A stretch of 36,897 nucleotides of DNA from an uncultured Oscillospiraceae bacterium (GCA_947624065.1 CANQIO010000013.1:1-36897), one strand, 5' to 3'. Positions 23,556 through 31,376 are shown, counted from the first letter of the stretch. A program made the numbers and translations. Notes: generated from the sequence alone by a model not told the origin.

Positions 23556-24911
23556 TTACTTGTGGGCGTGGGCCCGGCGTCCGGTGCGAAGGACGGGGGC
23601 GCGGCGGACCCGCTCCCGGCGGGGCGCGGGATCGGAGGCGCCGGCGTCAGCCAGCTTCCTGGCCCGGCGCTGGGTGACCTCCTCGCTCTTGGGCTGGATG
23701 TCCCCGGAGGCCTGCAGGGCCAGCTTGGTCAGCAGCGGGCCCACCAGCTCATAGATCAGCACCGCGAACAGGGTGATGTTGCGGATGAGGGCGCCCTGGG
23801 AGCCCAGCTGCATGGCGGTGGTGCACATGCCCAGGGCCACGCCCGCCTGGGGCAGCAGCGTCACGCCCAGGTATTTCTGGATCTCCGGCGAGCAGTGGGT
23901 GATCCGGGCGGAGAACCGGGCGCCCAGGTATTTGCCGGCGGAACGGGCGATGATATACACCAGCCCCACCAGCACGATGGCCCCGGAGGCGAACACGCCC
24001 AGATCCAGCTCCGCGCCGCACAGCACGAAAAACAGCGCCAGCACCGGGCTGGACCACTTGTCCGCCAGGTACATCAGATCATGGCTCAGCGGGCAGCAGT
24101 TGCAGAACACCGTGCCCAGCATCATGCACACCAGCAGGGAGGAAAAGCCCACCGTCACAGGCCCCACCTGGAACTCCGCCATGGACAGGGCCACCGTCAG
24201 GAACACGAAGGCGATGGTCATGTTCAGCCGGTTGGTATTGGAGTTGAAAAGCCGCTCCAGCTGGGTCAGCACCCAGCCCAGCGCCGCGCCCAGGACCAGG
24301 GAGGCGGCGATCTCCACCAGGGGGTTGACCAGGATCGAGATCATGTCCGTGGTGCCGGTGACCAGGGTCTTGGCCAGGCCGAAGGACACCGCGAACACCA
24401 CCAGACCCACCGCGTCGTCCAGGGCAACCACCGGCAGCAGCAGGCTGGTCAGCGGGCCCTTGGCCTTATACTGGCGAACCACCATCAGCGTGGCGGCGGG
24501 GGCGGTGGCGGTGGCGATGGCCCCCAGGGTCAGCACCTGGGCGGTGGTGAGGATGTCCGGCCGCAGCAGATGGAAAACATACAGCGCCGCGTCTACGAAA
24601 ACGGTGGCCGTCAGCGCCTGCAGCACGCCCACCACGGCGGTCTGCCGGCCCACGGCCTTCAGATCCTTCAGGCGGAATTCGCTGCCGATGGAGAAGGCGA
24701 TAAAGCCCAGCGCGATCTCCGAGGCCAGGTCCAGGCCCTCCGCCGTGCCGGTGGAGGTGAAGCCGAAGCCCAGCGCGCCCAGGCCGAAGGGCCCGATCAG
24801 CACGCCGGAGACCAGATAGGCGGTCACCGTGGGCAGCTTGGCCAGGTTGGAGATACGGGTCATCATCAGGCCCGCCAGAATGGCGATCGATACGAGAAGA
24901 AGGGTTTCCAT
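23556..24911 (-). CDS. Cation/proton antiporter, CPA2 family
   Basis: 451 residues from ATG 24911 (METLLLVSIAILAGLMM); the extended frame to 24998 lacks a ribosome site, and a modest CAGGT lies 7-10 bases upstream. About 12-13 membrane helices are seen. Helix 5-6 segment FIAFSIGSEFRLKDLKAVG, IATATAPAATLMVVRQYKAKGPLTSLLLPVVALDDAVGLVVFAVSFG contains the paired acidic residues (ALDDAVG) in the ion-translocating core of CPA2 Na+/H+ and K+/H+ antiporters. No KTN or TrkA-N domain follows, only a basic tail of about 50 residues (RERVRRAPVLRTGRRAHAHK). It likely contributes to pH and Na+/K+ homeostasis. The ion specificity is not evident. Confidence 0.9.
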   Translation of the reverse strand: METLLLVSIAILAGLMMTRISNLAKLPTVTAYLVSGVLIGPFGLGALGFGFTSTGTAEGLDLASEIALGFIAFSIGSEFRLKDLKAVGRQTAVVGVLQALTATVFVDAALYVFHLLRPDILTTAQVLTLGAIATATAPAATLMVVRQYKAKGPLTSLLLPVVALDDAVGLVVFAVSFGLAKTLVTGTTDMISILVNPLVEIAASLVLGAALGWVLTQLERLFNSNTNRLNMTIAFVFLTVALSMAEFQVGPVTVGFSSLLVCMMLGTVFCNCCPLSHDLMYLADKWSSPVLALFFVLCGAELDLGVFASGAIVLVGLVYIIARSAGKYLGARFSARITHCSPEIQKYLGVTLLPQAGVALGMCTTAMQLGSQGALIRNITLFAVLIYELVGPLLTKLALQASGDIQPKSEEVTQRRARKLADAGASDPAPRRERVRRAPVLRTGRRAHAHK

Positions 24912-24963
24912 TGTGATACCTGATTTCCGAGATATAGTTGCCGCGCTTTTCACGTGGTTAGTC

Positions 24964-24992
24964 AGTGTACCACCACTTGTGCGGAAATACAA
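24964..24992 (-). promoter_or_regulatory. Probable promoter of the antiporter gene
   Basis: On the minus strand TTGTAT (plus 24987-24992) and TACACT (plus 24964-24969) are 17 bases apart, 52 bases before the start codon. Confidence 0.5.
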
Positions 24993-25097
24993 GGGCAATT
25001 CTTCACAATTCTACGCGCCAAAACCCGCGTTTGTGAGCAAAACGCCCAGATGGGCGGAGCGGCGCCCCGGAAGGATGGCACACCATGGAAAAAACCC

Positions 25098-25126
25098 TTG
25101 CAGGATCGGCCTTGGGATACTATAAT
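25098..25126 (+). promoter_or_regulatory. Promoter of the transglutaminase-like surface protein
   Basis: TTGCAG (25098-25103), 17 bases, TATAAT (25121-25126). The same TTGCA-N-N17-TATAAT form precedes the next two surface-protein genes. Confidence 0.8.
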
Positions 25127-25210
25127 GATCACGTGTCAATACATTTTTTACCGACCCGGTTATGCGTGCCGGATACGGATCGCGGACAGGGCGGGGGGAA
25201 GGAGATCAGA

Positions 25211-26950
25211 ATGAAAAAACGCGTTTTGAGCATGCTCCTGGCGCTTCTGATGGCGCTGAGCATGGCGGTCCCGGCCTTTGCCGCGGAGGGCGAGGCGGCG
25301 TTGCCGGAGCCTTCGGCCCAGGAACAGCAGCCCCAGGTCTCGGAAGGACCGGAGCTGGCTCCTGTGACGGAGGGCGAGGCGCCCGCGGAAGAGCCTGCGC
25401 CGACAGAGCCTGTCCCCGTGGAGCCGGAGGCGGCTGCCGAGCCGGAGGCGGCTGCCGAGCCGGAGGCGGCTGCCGAGCCGGACGAGATCACCGAGGCGGA
25501 TGAGATCACCGAGGCGGATGAGATCACCGAGGCGGATGAGATCACCGAGGCGGATGAGATCACCGAGCCGGATGAGATCATCGAGCCGGAAGCGACTGCC
25601 GAGCCGGAGGTGACCGACGCGCCCGAGGCGGCTGCCGAGCCGGCGGAGACGATCGTCTATGTGAACCCCCTGTACAAGGACGTCGTCACAGAGGAAGAGC
25701 TGCTGCGCCTGGCGTCGGCATCGGATGCGGCACCCAGCGCCACGACTTATTACGCCGGCACCGTTCAGGCGGCGGGGGAGTATGTGCGCTCTCAGATGAA
25801 AAGCCGGATCATAATGATCAACTTCATCGTTCCCTCTTCTTCCAGCTTTGAGTCCCTCACCAACCAGATCATGGACGTGGCCCTGGATCACACCGGCGTT
25901 CCTACGGAGGGCGACTATCTGCACCGCCAGTACGGCGGCTATACCTGCTCGAGCTTCTCGACCCGGTACAACGGCCGGCAGTGCCGGGACATGACCTTTT
26001 ACATGCTGTACTACACCACCGCCGACCAGGAGCGGCAGATGGACGCGGCGGTGAGCCGCCTGCTGGGGCAGCTGAATATCGGCAGCAAGAACCAGTACGG
26101 CCGCATAAAGGCCATCTATGACTACATCTGCAGCCATATCACCTACGATGATTACCATGTTCTCGACAACAGCTACAAGCTGCAGTACACGGCTTATGCG
26201 GGGCTCATCAACGGTACGTGCGTCTGCCAGGGCTACGCGACGCTGCTGTACCGCCTGGCCCTGGAGGTGGGCATCGACAGCCGCATCATCACGAACTATA
26301 ACCACGCCTGGAATATCGTCCAGATAGACGGGCGGTATTACAACGCGGACTCCACCTGGGATGCGGAGCGGAGCGGCCGCTATGAGTATTTCCTGCGGGG
26401 CGAGAACAATTTCAAGGAACACTACAACCTTGATCCTCCGTTCAACACCGCCGCGTGGAGGAGCAAATACCCTGTCAGCGCCCAGGACTATGTGCCCGGC
26501 GCAACGCCGCCCGTGACGCCCGCCCCGTCCCCGTCGCCGGGGACGCCCGCGCCGGGGGAGCCTTCCACCGGCGATGGCTGGACCAAGGGCAGCGACGGCA
26601 AGAGCTGGTATTACTTCCTGGACGGCGAGGCCGTGAAGAACACCTGGGTCATGAGCGCCCGGGGCATCTGGTACTTCATGAACGCGGACGGCATCATGGT
26701 AACGGGCGTTTATGACTGCCCGCGGGTGACGGGCTACTACAGCGAAAAGACCCACACGCGGGACACCAAGACCGTGTGGCCCGGCGGGCTTTACTACTTC
26801 GAGACGGCGGCGGACTCCAGCGCCCAGGGGCGCGTCCGGGGCGGCCGGCACTGGGCCGAGGGATACGGCTGGGTCTGGTCGAACGACAAGCATGACGGCA
26901 AATACGGCATGGTCACATACACGGACGCGACCGGCAAGATCAGGATCTGA
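25211..26950 (+). CDS. Secreted transglutaminase-like cysteine protein with CW-binding domain
   Basis: 579 residues from ATG 25211, chosen for the AAGGAG site and the signal peptide (MKKRVLSMLLALLMALSMAVPAFA). Residues about 71-126 are acidic tandem repeats (EPEAAA three times, DEITEA six times). Residues about 280-400 form a transglutaminase-like (papain-fold) domain: GTCVCQGYATLLYRLALEVGI with Cys339, NHAWNIV with His365 and NADSTWD with Asp380 give the catalytic triad. A Pro-rich linker (434-454) leads to a C-terminal wall-binding domain (456-579) with repeats such as WYYFLDGEAVKNTW and IWYFMNADGIMVTG. Prokaryotic members are often peptidases or amidases on the cell surface. The function is unproven. 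The last 125 codons are near-identical to those of the next gene. Confidence 0.9.
   Translation: MKKRVLSMLLALLMALSMAVPAFAAEGEAALPEPSAQEQQPQVSEGPELAPVTEGEAPAEEPAPTEPVPVEPEAAAEPEAAAEPEAAAEPDEITEADEITEADEITEADEITEADEITEPDEIIEPEATAEPEVTDAPEAAAEPAETIVYVNPLYKDVVTEEELLRLASASDAAPSATTYYAGTVQAAGEYVRSQMKSRIIMINFIVPSSSSFESLTNQIMDVALDHTGVPTEGDYLHRQYGGYTCSSFSTRYNGRQCRDMTFYMLYYTTADQERQMDAAVSRLLGQLNIGSKNQYGRIKAIYDYICSHITYDDYHVLDNSYKLQYTAYAGLINGTCVCQGYATLLYRLALEVGIDSRIITNYNHAWNIVQIDGRYYNADSTWDAERSGRYEYFLRGENNFKEHYNLDPPFNTAAWRSKYPVSAQDYVPGATPPVTPAPSPSPGTPAPGEPSTGDGWTKGSDGKSWYYFLDGEAVKNTWVMSARGIWYFMNADGIMVTGVYDCPRVTGYYSEKTHTRDTKTVWPGGLYYFETAADSSAQGRVRGGRHWAEGYGWVWSNDKHDGKYGMVTYTDATGKIRI
25421..25588 (+). repeat. 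Two adjacent 18-base in-frame tandem repeats in the transglutaminase-like gene
   Basis: 25421-25474 holds three units coding EPEAAA; 25481-25588 holds six near-identical units coding DEITEA or DEITEP/DEIIEP. The 18-base unit keeps the frame, so copy number could change by slippage without loss of function. Confidence 0.9.
26576..26950 (+). repeat. 3' cassette, copy 1 (C-terminal CW-binding domain)
   Basis: 124 codons and the stop align without gaps to 30912-31286 with 17 amino-acid differences by my count. The similarity continues through the stop, the 11-bp terminator stem and about 20 bases beyond. Confidence 0.9.
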
Positions 26951-26956
26951 ACGGCA

Positions 26957-26982
26957 GGGCCGGGGGCGAACGCCCCCGGCCC
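26957..26982 (+). terminator. GC-rich hairpin after the transglutaminase-like gene
   Basis: An 11-bp perfect stem (26957-26967 with 26972-26982, loop GAAC) followed by a weak T-rich stretch (GTTCTGCTTTC). The same hairpin follows the next gene at 31293-31318. Confidence 0.7.
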
Positions 26983-27000
26983 GTTCTGCTTTCGGCCACG

Positions 27001-27026
27001 GAAAAACGCCTCCCCAGGGGGAGGCG
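27001..27026 (-). terminator. Minus-strand terminator without an obvious protein gene
   Basis: An 8-bp stem (27007-27014 with 27019-27026, loop of four). On the minus strand it is followed by TTTTTC, so it ends a leftward transcript; the only leftward promoter nearby is at 27179-27207. Confidence 0.65.
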
Positions 27027-27046
27027 TCCGGGCGGCAAAAAACCGC

Positions 27047-27075
27047 TTGCACGAATGGATATATCGCGCTATAAT
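27047..27075 (+). promoter_or_regulatory. Promoter upstream of the giant LRR surface-protein gene
   Basis: TTGCAC (27047-27052), 17 bases, TATAAT (27070-27075), preceded by AAAAAACCGC as in the promoter at 31348-31376. The start codon is 285 bases away. Confidence 0.85.
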
Positions 27076-27178
27076 GTGATCACGAGACGATTCAAAGGCA
27101 GGACGTGAGGCGCGCCAACACCCCACGCCCCTATGCAGGAGCCAGACCTCCCACACAGCAGAATTCTGCGCCCAGCTC

Positions 27179-27207
27179 ATTATACCCGCTCCCTTACCTT
27201 TTTACAA
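27179..27207 (-). promoter_or_regulatory. Minus-strand promoter inside the leader segment
   Basis: On the minus strand TTGTAA (plus 27202-27207) and TATAAT (plus 27179-27184) are 17 bases apart. Transcription would run left over about 170 bases to the terminator at 27001-27026, antisense to the plus leader. Confidence 0.55.
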
Positions 27208-27218
27208 GGGGCGAGTTG

Positions 27219-27254
27219 ATGAGCCGTGTGCTGCGGCCTTTCCATGCGGTGTAG
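27219..27254 (+). CDS. Possible short leader peptide in the surface-protein leader
   Basis: An 11-codon frame (MSRVLRPFHAV) with AAGGGG eight bases upstream, ending inside the left arm of the terminator hairpin at 27246-27271. Its place would let translation affect termination. It has no strong codon bias toward one amino acid and may be chance. Confidence 0.2.
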   Translation: MSRVLRPFHAV

Positions 27255-27275
27255 GGGTATCCCTGCACCGCTTTT
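27246..27275 (+). terminator. Intrinsic terminator between promoter and the giant LRR gene
   Basis: An 11-bp stem with one U-G pair (27246-27256 with 27261-27271, loop of four) followed by TTTT. A transcript from 27082 would end here after about 194 bases unless it reads through to the gene at 27360. Confidence 0.7.
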
Positions 27276-27278
27276 GCG

Positions 27279-27504
27279 TTGTCTCGGCGGGAAAGCCCGC
27301 GGGGCGCAGCCTTCGCGGGCCGGTACTGCCGGGAAAAAGAAGAAAGGAATGGAAAGACCATGAAAAAGCGCGTTTTGAGTTTGGTTCTTGCCCTGGTGAC
27401 GCTGTTTTCGCTCTGCGTCCCGGCCTTCGCGGCGGATGATGGGTCCGACGCGCAGCTGGAGACGGCGAATATGACGGTCGAGGGAAAGAACGACGTGGGC
27501 GAAC
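27279..27504 (+). repeat. 5' cassette, copy 1 (leader plus signal peptide)
   Basis: 226 bases identical to 31376-31601 except one base (C at 27428, T at 31525, synonymous). It covers the untranslated leader, ribosome site, signal peptide and 48 codons, then the two genes diverge completely. Confidence 0.97.
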
Positions 27505-30500
27505 TGCTCGCCCAGGAGATCAACGCCCAAGTGATCGCGCAGGATCCGACGGCGGATAAGATCACCGATCTGACCGTAGATGGCGCCACGGCGTATGTGG
27601 TGTATCAGGTCAGCCGGGAGGCGGACGTGGTCGTGGCGGTGTACGACGAGAGGACGGGGCAGATGACGGCCTCGGGGACCACATCGGTCTCGGCAGGATC
27701 GGCGACGGCGCTGGTCAGCCTGTCGGGGAGCGTTCCCAAGACGTTCATCGCGTCGGCGTTCCTGCTGGACCGCGCGGGGCATGAGCCGCTGTGCGAGGAA
27801 TATACCACAAATCGGTATACGAATGCAATGCAGAATCTGGAAGATTCAACTGTGGGAGACTATGATGACGATCTGGTGGTGAACTTAGACGGTAACCGGG
27901 CTACGAATTTCATGGTCTATAACAAGGATACAGTATTAGTAAAGCCCGAGGGGAATGTGAACTCGCTGACAGATTCTTCAGCAGGAAACTATACTTTCAC
28001 AAATGCAGATGATAAACTCACTGAGTTGATAGCGGGCGATATCCTTTCTTATGAAAAGGCTGACGGGTCGCTTCTTCTTGTGAAAGTAGCATCCATCTCA
28101 AAAAATGGAAATACTGTTACCATTGTTGAGGACGACGACGCTGAGATCACCGACTTTTTCGACGTGGTAAAGATTGATGTGGGCACGGACGAAGACAGCG
28201 AGGTCGCACCTGCTGCGCTAGTGGATGAAAATGTTAAAACAAAAGAATCCCTCAAAGTAGAGTATGAGAAGAAATTTAGCGAAGGTGCATCGGTTAAGGT
28301 TTCTGGCAGCGTTGAAGTAAGCATTAAAGTTAAAATCTACATCAGTTTTTCAAAAGAATACGTTGAATTCAAGACGACAAATAAACTTGAAGGAAAGGTG
28401 AATGTCGAGACAAAGAAGAAACTACCAGATACAAAGCAGCCCATAGGAAAGATATTGTTTAATCCTGTGCCAGGGCTGTACGTGGGAGTAGAGCCGAAAC
28501 TTGTACTAGGTATCAGCGGCGAGTTCGGCGGCACTGTTTCAGTTGAGCAAACATTCGGATATGCGCTGGATAATGGCACGATTGTTAACAAAAGCAGCGA
28601 TCCAAAAGCGAAGGTTGAGGTTAGCGCTGAAGGGAAAATTGAGTTAGGATTTGCAGTCGAACCATATCTCTATTTTATCAGTGAGGACCTGCTAAAAGCA
28701 TCGGCGGAATTGGGAACTGTGGTAGAAGTAAAAGCCGAGATGACGGTGCTTAGTTCAGAAGAAGAGCATCATGATTGTGAAAAATGCGTCGATGGGGATG
28801 TCAACTTTAAAGCATATTTGAAGTGTAGCATTACCGTGACGAAACACATGAAGTATGAGAAGCAGATATTTGAAGTATCACAAAAACTGTTCGATTTCTA
28901 TTATTCGGTCGATTTTCATGAGTTTGGCTTTGGTACCTGCCCGCATATCAGCTACAAGGTGACGCTGACGGTGATAGACCAAGACGGCGCGGCGGTGCCT
29001 GGCGCGGCGGTGGATGGCACCGGGCTCGACGAAGCGCCGATGACGGGCGACGACGGGAAGGCGGTATTCTTCCTGCCCAACGGGAAATATGAGCTCACCG
29101 TGAAATGCAAGGGCGCAGTCGGCGAGGAGACGCTGACGGTGAAGGGCGGCCCGGTCAAGCTGACCGCGACTCTGAAGAAAACCGGCGCGGGCGGCAGCGG
29201 CGGCACAGGCGGCGGCAGCGGCACAGGCGGCAGCGGCGGCACGACCGGCGAGGTCATCGCCTCCGGCAGCTGCGGCGCCCAGGGCGACAACGTGAAGTGG
29301 AAGATTGAGCCGAACGGGGAACCGCTTAAGGGTTACTATATCAATCAGCCCTCGGACGTTGGCCTTACCCTTACCATCTACGGAGAGGGGGCCATGGCGG
29401 ATTATACTTGGGAAACACCCTGGAATACTATGGGGATGTTTGGCATTTGGACTTGTGTGACCAAGGTGGTCATCGAGAGCGGCGTGACCCATATCGGCGA
29501 CTGGGCGTTTGGTTCAGATGGGGAAGGAGGGTGTTACGAGCTCGCCAGCGTGACCATCCCCGACAGCGTCACCAGCATCGGCGAGGGGGCGTTCTGCTGT
29601 ACCGGCCTCACCAGCGTGACCATCCCCGCCAGCGTGACCAGCATCGGCGACGGGGCATTCCAATTCTGCCGTTTCCTCCCGGCCATCCAAGTGGCCGCCG
29701 GGAACCGGGCGTATGTCTCGGTGGGCGGCGTGCTGTATGACGCGGGCAAGACGACCCTGATCTGCTGCCCCTTGGGGAAGGAAGGCTCGGTCACCATCCC
29801 GGCCAGCGCCACCAACAATGTATTACAAGGACTATCATTGTCTGGCGTTTCGTCGATCAACGTCGAAAGTGGGAACCCTGCCTACGCCTCGGGGAACGGC
29901 TCGCTGCTGAGCGCCGACAAGACGCGGCTGCTGCTGGTCCCCCATAGGACCGGCGCCTACACCATCCCGAGCACGGTCACCAGCATTGAGCAGGGCGCTT
30001 TCAATCTCGCGTATGATTTGGATCTTACAATCCCGGGAAGCTACACGGATATTGAAGAATATGTATTCAATCAGAGAATCAGTTCGCTGAAAAGTGTGAA
30101 GATCTGCGAGGGCGTGCGTACCATTGGCGCGGGCGCATTCAATAATTGCCATTACCTGACCGAAGTGACCATCCCCGCCAGCGTCGTCTCCATTGGGGCT
30201 GGCGCGTTTGGCGGTGCTGATGTAGACAATTCGATGGATTTCACAGTCTTGAATCCGGACTGCAAGATTGACGAGTATGCCCTTTGCGGCACCATCCACG
30301 GCTATGCCGGCTCCACGGCGGAAGCGTATGCCAAGGCGAACAAACTCACCTTCGTCTCCCTGGGCGCTTCGCCGGCCAGCATCGCCGCGGATCTGCCGGA
30401 GACCGGCGCGGTGGTCGTGCCCGAGGACACGGCGGAGCCCGAGGACACGGTTGAGCCCGAGATGACGGCCGAGCCCGAGGACACGGTTGAGCCCGAGATG

Positions 30501-31286
30501 ACGGCGGAGCCCGAGATGACGGCGGAGCCTGAGGACACGGCTGAGCCCGAGATCACGGCCGAGCCTGAGACGACGGCCGAACCCGAGGGCACGGTGGAGC
30601 CCGAGATGGGGACCATCGACGGCGAGCCGGCGGAGATCGAGCTGCTGGCGGCCCACAGCCCCACCTCCACGGGGGAGAACACGGCGCTGTTCACCGGCTT
30701 GCAGGTCAACGGGACCTATGTGATCCTGGTGACGGCCGATCCGTCGGCAGCCAACCTGCTGTCGGCGTCCAATCTGCGGTTCATCGCCCAGATGGAGGCG
30801 GACAGCGAGGGGAGGATCGCCTTCTCCTATGTGCCGCGCCTGGCCGGCGGGACCGCCCGCGCCTATGGCCCCGGCACGTGGCAGCAGTCGGCGGAGCCCG
30901 CTGCCGGCAAGGGATGGACCAAGGGCGGCGACGGCAAGAGCTGGTACTATTTCGTGGACGGCAAGGCCGTGAAGAACACCTGGGTGATGAGCGCCAGAGG
31001 CATCTGGTACTTCATGAACGCGAACGGCGTCATGGTCACCGGCGTGTATGACTGCCCGCAGGTGAAGGGCTATTACAACGAGGGGACCGGCCGGCATGAC
31101 ACCACGACCGTGTGGCCCGGCGGACTGTACTACTTCGAGACGCCGGCGGACTCCAGCGCCCAGGGACGCGTCCGGGGCGGCTGGCACTGGGCCGAGGGAT
31201 ACGGCTGGGTCTGGTCGAACGACAAGCACAACGGCAAATACGGCATGGTCACGTACACCGACGCGACCGGCAAGATCAAGATCTGA
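27360..31286 (+). CDS. Giant secreted BspA-type LRR surface protein with CW-binding domain
   Basis: 1,308 residues from ATG 27360 (signal peptide MKKRVLSLVLALVTLF...PAFA). Residues about 147-535 are encoded by AT-rich DNA and form a beta-rich region with EV/KV repeats (SGSVEVSIKVKIYISF, KVEVSAEGKIELGF) without a known motif. Residues about 535-605 resemble a carboxypeptidase-regulatory or Cna-B-like beta-sandwich (VTLTVIDQDGAAVPGAAVDGT). A Gly/Ser linker (about 607-637) follows. Residues about 700-975 are BspA-type LRR_5 repeats (TSVTIPASVTSIGDGAF). About 1021-1082 is an acidic EPE repeat, and 1185-1308 a wall-binding domain shared with the upstream gene. Such proteins act in adhesion and host or community interaction. 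The function here is unknown. Confidence 0.88.
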   Translation: MKKRVLSLVLALVTLFSLCVPAFAADDGSDAQLETANMTVEGKNDVGELLAQEINAQVIAQDPTADKITDLTVDGATAYVVYQVSREADVVVAVYDERTGQMTASGTTSVSAGSATALVSLSGSVPKTFIASAFLLDRAGHEPLCEEYTTNRYTNAMQNLEDSTVGDYDDDLVVNLDGNRATNFMVYNKDTVLVKPEGNVNSLTDSSAGNYTFTNADDKLTELIAGDILSYEKADGSLLLVKVASISKNGNTVTIVEDDDAEITDFFDVVKIDVGTDEDSEVAPAALVDENVKTKESLKVEYEKKFSEGASVKVSGSVEVSIKVKIYISFSKEYVEFKTTNKLEGKVNVETKKKLPDTKQPIGKILFNPVPGLYVGVEPKLVLGISGEFGGTVSVEQTFGYALDNGTIVNKSSDPKAKVEVSAEGKIELGFAVEPYLYFISEDLLKASAELGTVVEVKAEMTVLSSEEEHHDCEKCVDGDVNFKAYLKCSITVTKHMKYEKQIFEVSQKLFDFYYSVDFHEFGFGTCPHISYKVTLTVIDQDGAAVPGAAVDGTGLDEAPMTGDDGKAVFFLPNGKYELTVKCKGAVGEETLTVKGGPVKLTATLKKTGAGGSGGTGGGSGTGGSGGTTGEVIASGSCGAQGDNVKWKIEPNGEPLKGYYINQPSDVGLTLTIYGEGAMADYTWETPWNTMGMFGIWTCVTKVVIESGVTHIGDWAFGSDGEGGCYELASVTIPDSVTSIGEGAFCCTGLTSVTIPASVTSIGDGAFQFCRFLPAIQVAAGNRAYVSVGGVLYDAGKTTLICCPLGKEGSVTIPASATNNVLQGLSLSGVSSINVESGNPAYASGNGSLLSADKTRLLLVPHRTGAYTIPSTVTSIEQGAFNLAYDLDLTIPGSYTDIEEYVFNQRISSLKSVKICEGVRTIGAGAFNNCHYLTEVTIPASVVSIGAGAFGGADVDNSMDFTVLNPDCKIDEYALCGTIHGYAGSTAEAYAKANKLTFVSLGASPASIAADLPETGAVVVPEDTAEPEDTVEPEMTAEPEDTVEPEMTAEPEMTAEPEDTAEPEITAEPETTAEPEGTVEPEMGTIDGEPAEIELLAAHSPTSTGENTALFTGLQVNGTYVILVTADPSAANLLSASNLRFIAQMEADSEGRIAFSYVPRLAGGTARAYGPGTWQQSAEPAAGKGWTKGGDGKSWYYFVDGKAVKNTWVMSARGIWYFMNANGVMVTGVYDCPQVKGYYNEGTGRHDTTTVWPGGLYYFETPADSSAQGRVRGGWHWAEGYGWVWSNDKHNGKYGMVTYTDATGKIKI
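30420..30599 (+). repeat. 18-base tandem repeat coding acidic PExTxE units
   Basis: Ten in-frame units of 18 bases code PEDTAE, PEDTVE, PEMTAE and variants. They form an extended acidic stalk between the LRR domain and the wall-binding domain. The unit length equals that of the tandem repeats in the upstream gene. Confidence 0.9.
30912..31286 (+). repeat. 3' cassette, copy 2 (C-terminal CW-binding domain)
   Basis: Gapless counterpart of 26576-26950; the similarity continues into the following terminator. Confidence 0.9.
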
Positions 31287-31292
31287 ACGGCA

Positions 31293-31318
31293 GGGCCGGG
31301 GGCGAACGCCCCCGGCCC
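31293..31318 (+). terminator. GC-rich terminator after the giant LRR gene
   Basis: An 11-bp perfect stem (31293-31303 with 31308-31318, loop GAAC), followed by GTTCTGTTTTC. Confidence 0.8.
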
Positions 31319-31347
31319 GTTCTGTTTTCGGGCGCGGAAAAAACCGC

Positions 31348-31376
31348 TTGCATGGATAGATATCCCATATTATAAT
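31348..31376 (+). promoter_or_regulatory. Promoter of the LRR/C39 surface-protein gene
   Basis: TTGCAT (31348-31353), 17 bases, TATAAT (31371-31376). The shared leader begins with the last T of the -10 box, so the start point lies about 31383. Confidence 0.87.

Larger units (their letters stand above)
27076..27278 (+). other. 203-base leader segment inserted between promoter and shared leader
   Basis: In the paralogue, TATAAT is followed directly by TTGTCTCGG; here the same sequence follows only after 203 extra bases. The segment is bracketed by complementary octamers, CGAGACGA (27083-27090) and TTGTCTCG (27279-27286), which could pair as a closing stem. It contains a 7-bp stem (27104-27110 with 27121-27127), a terminator near its end and an opposed promoter. 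It may be an attenuator or riboregulator, a small RNA gene, or a small inserted element. It matches no class I recognise. Confidence 0.6.
26951..27359. other. Intergenic region with several opposed RNA signals
   Basis: 409 bases without a normal gene. In order: a GC hairpin (26957-26982), a hairpin whose T-tract is on the minus strand (27001-27026), a plus promoter (27047-27075), a 203-base segment absent from the paralogous leader downstream (27076-27278), which carries a minus-strand promoter (27179-27207), a short frame (27219-27254) and a plus terminator (27246-27275), and then the shared leader (27279-27359). Confidence 0.8.

Noticed and set aside
27130-27160. Cobalamin-box-like GCAGGAGCCAGACC in the 203-base segment
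   Set aside because: The conserved B12 box is not complete and no other aptamer part is visible.
26794-27180. 128-codon minus-strand frame starting MSWAQNSAVW
   Set aside because: Its ATG overlaps the -10 box of the only nearby leftward promoter, it has no ribosome site, and most of it is antisense to the conserved 3' end of the transglutaminase-like gene.
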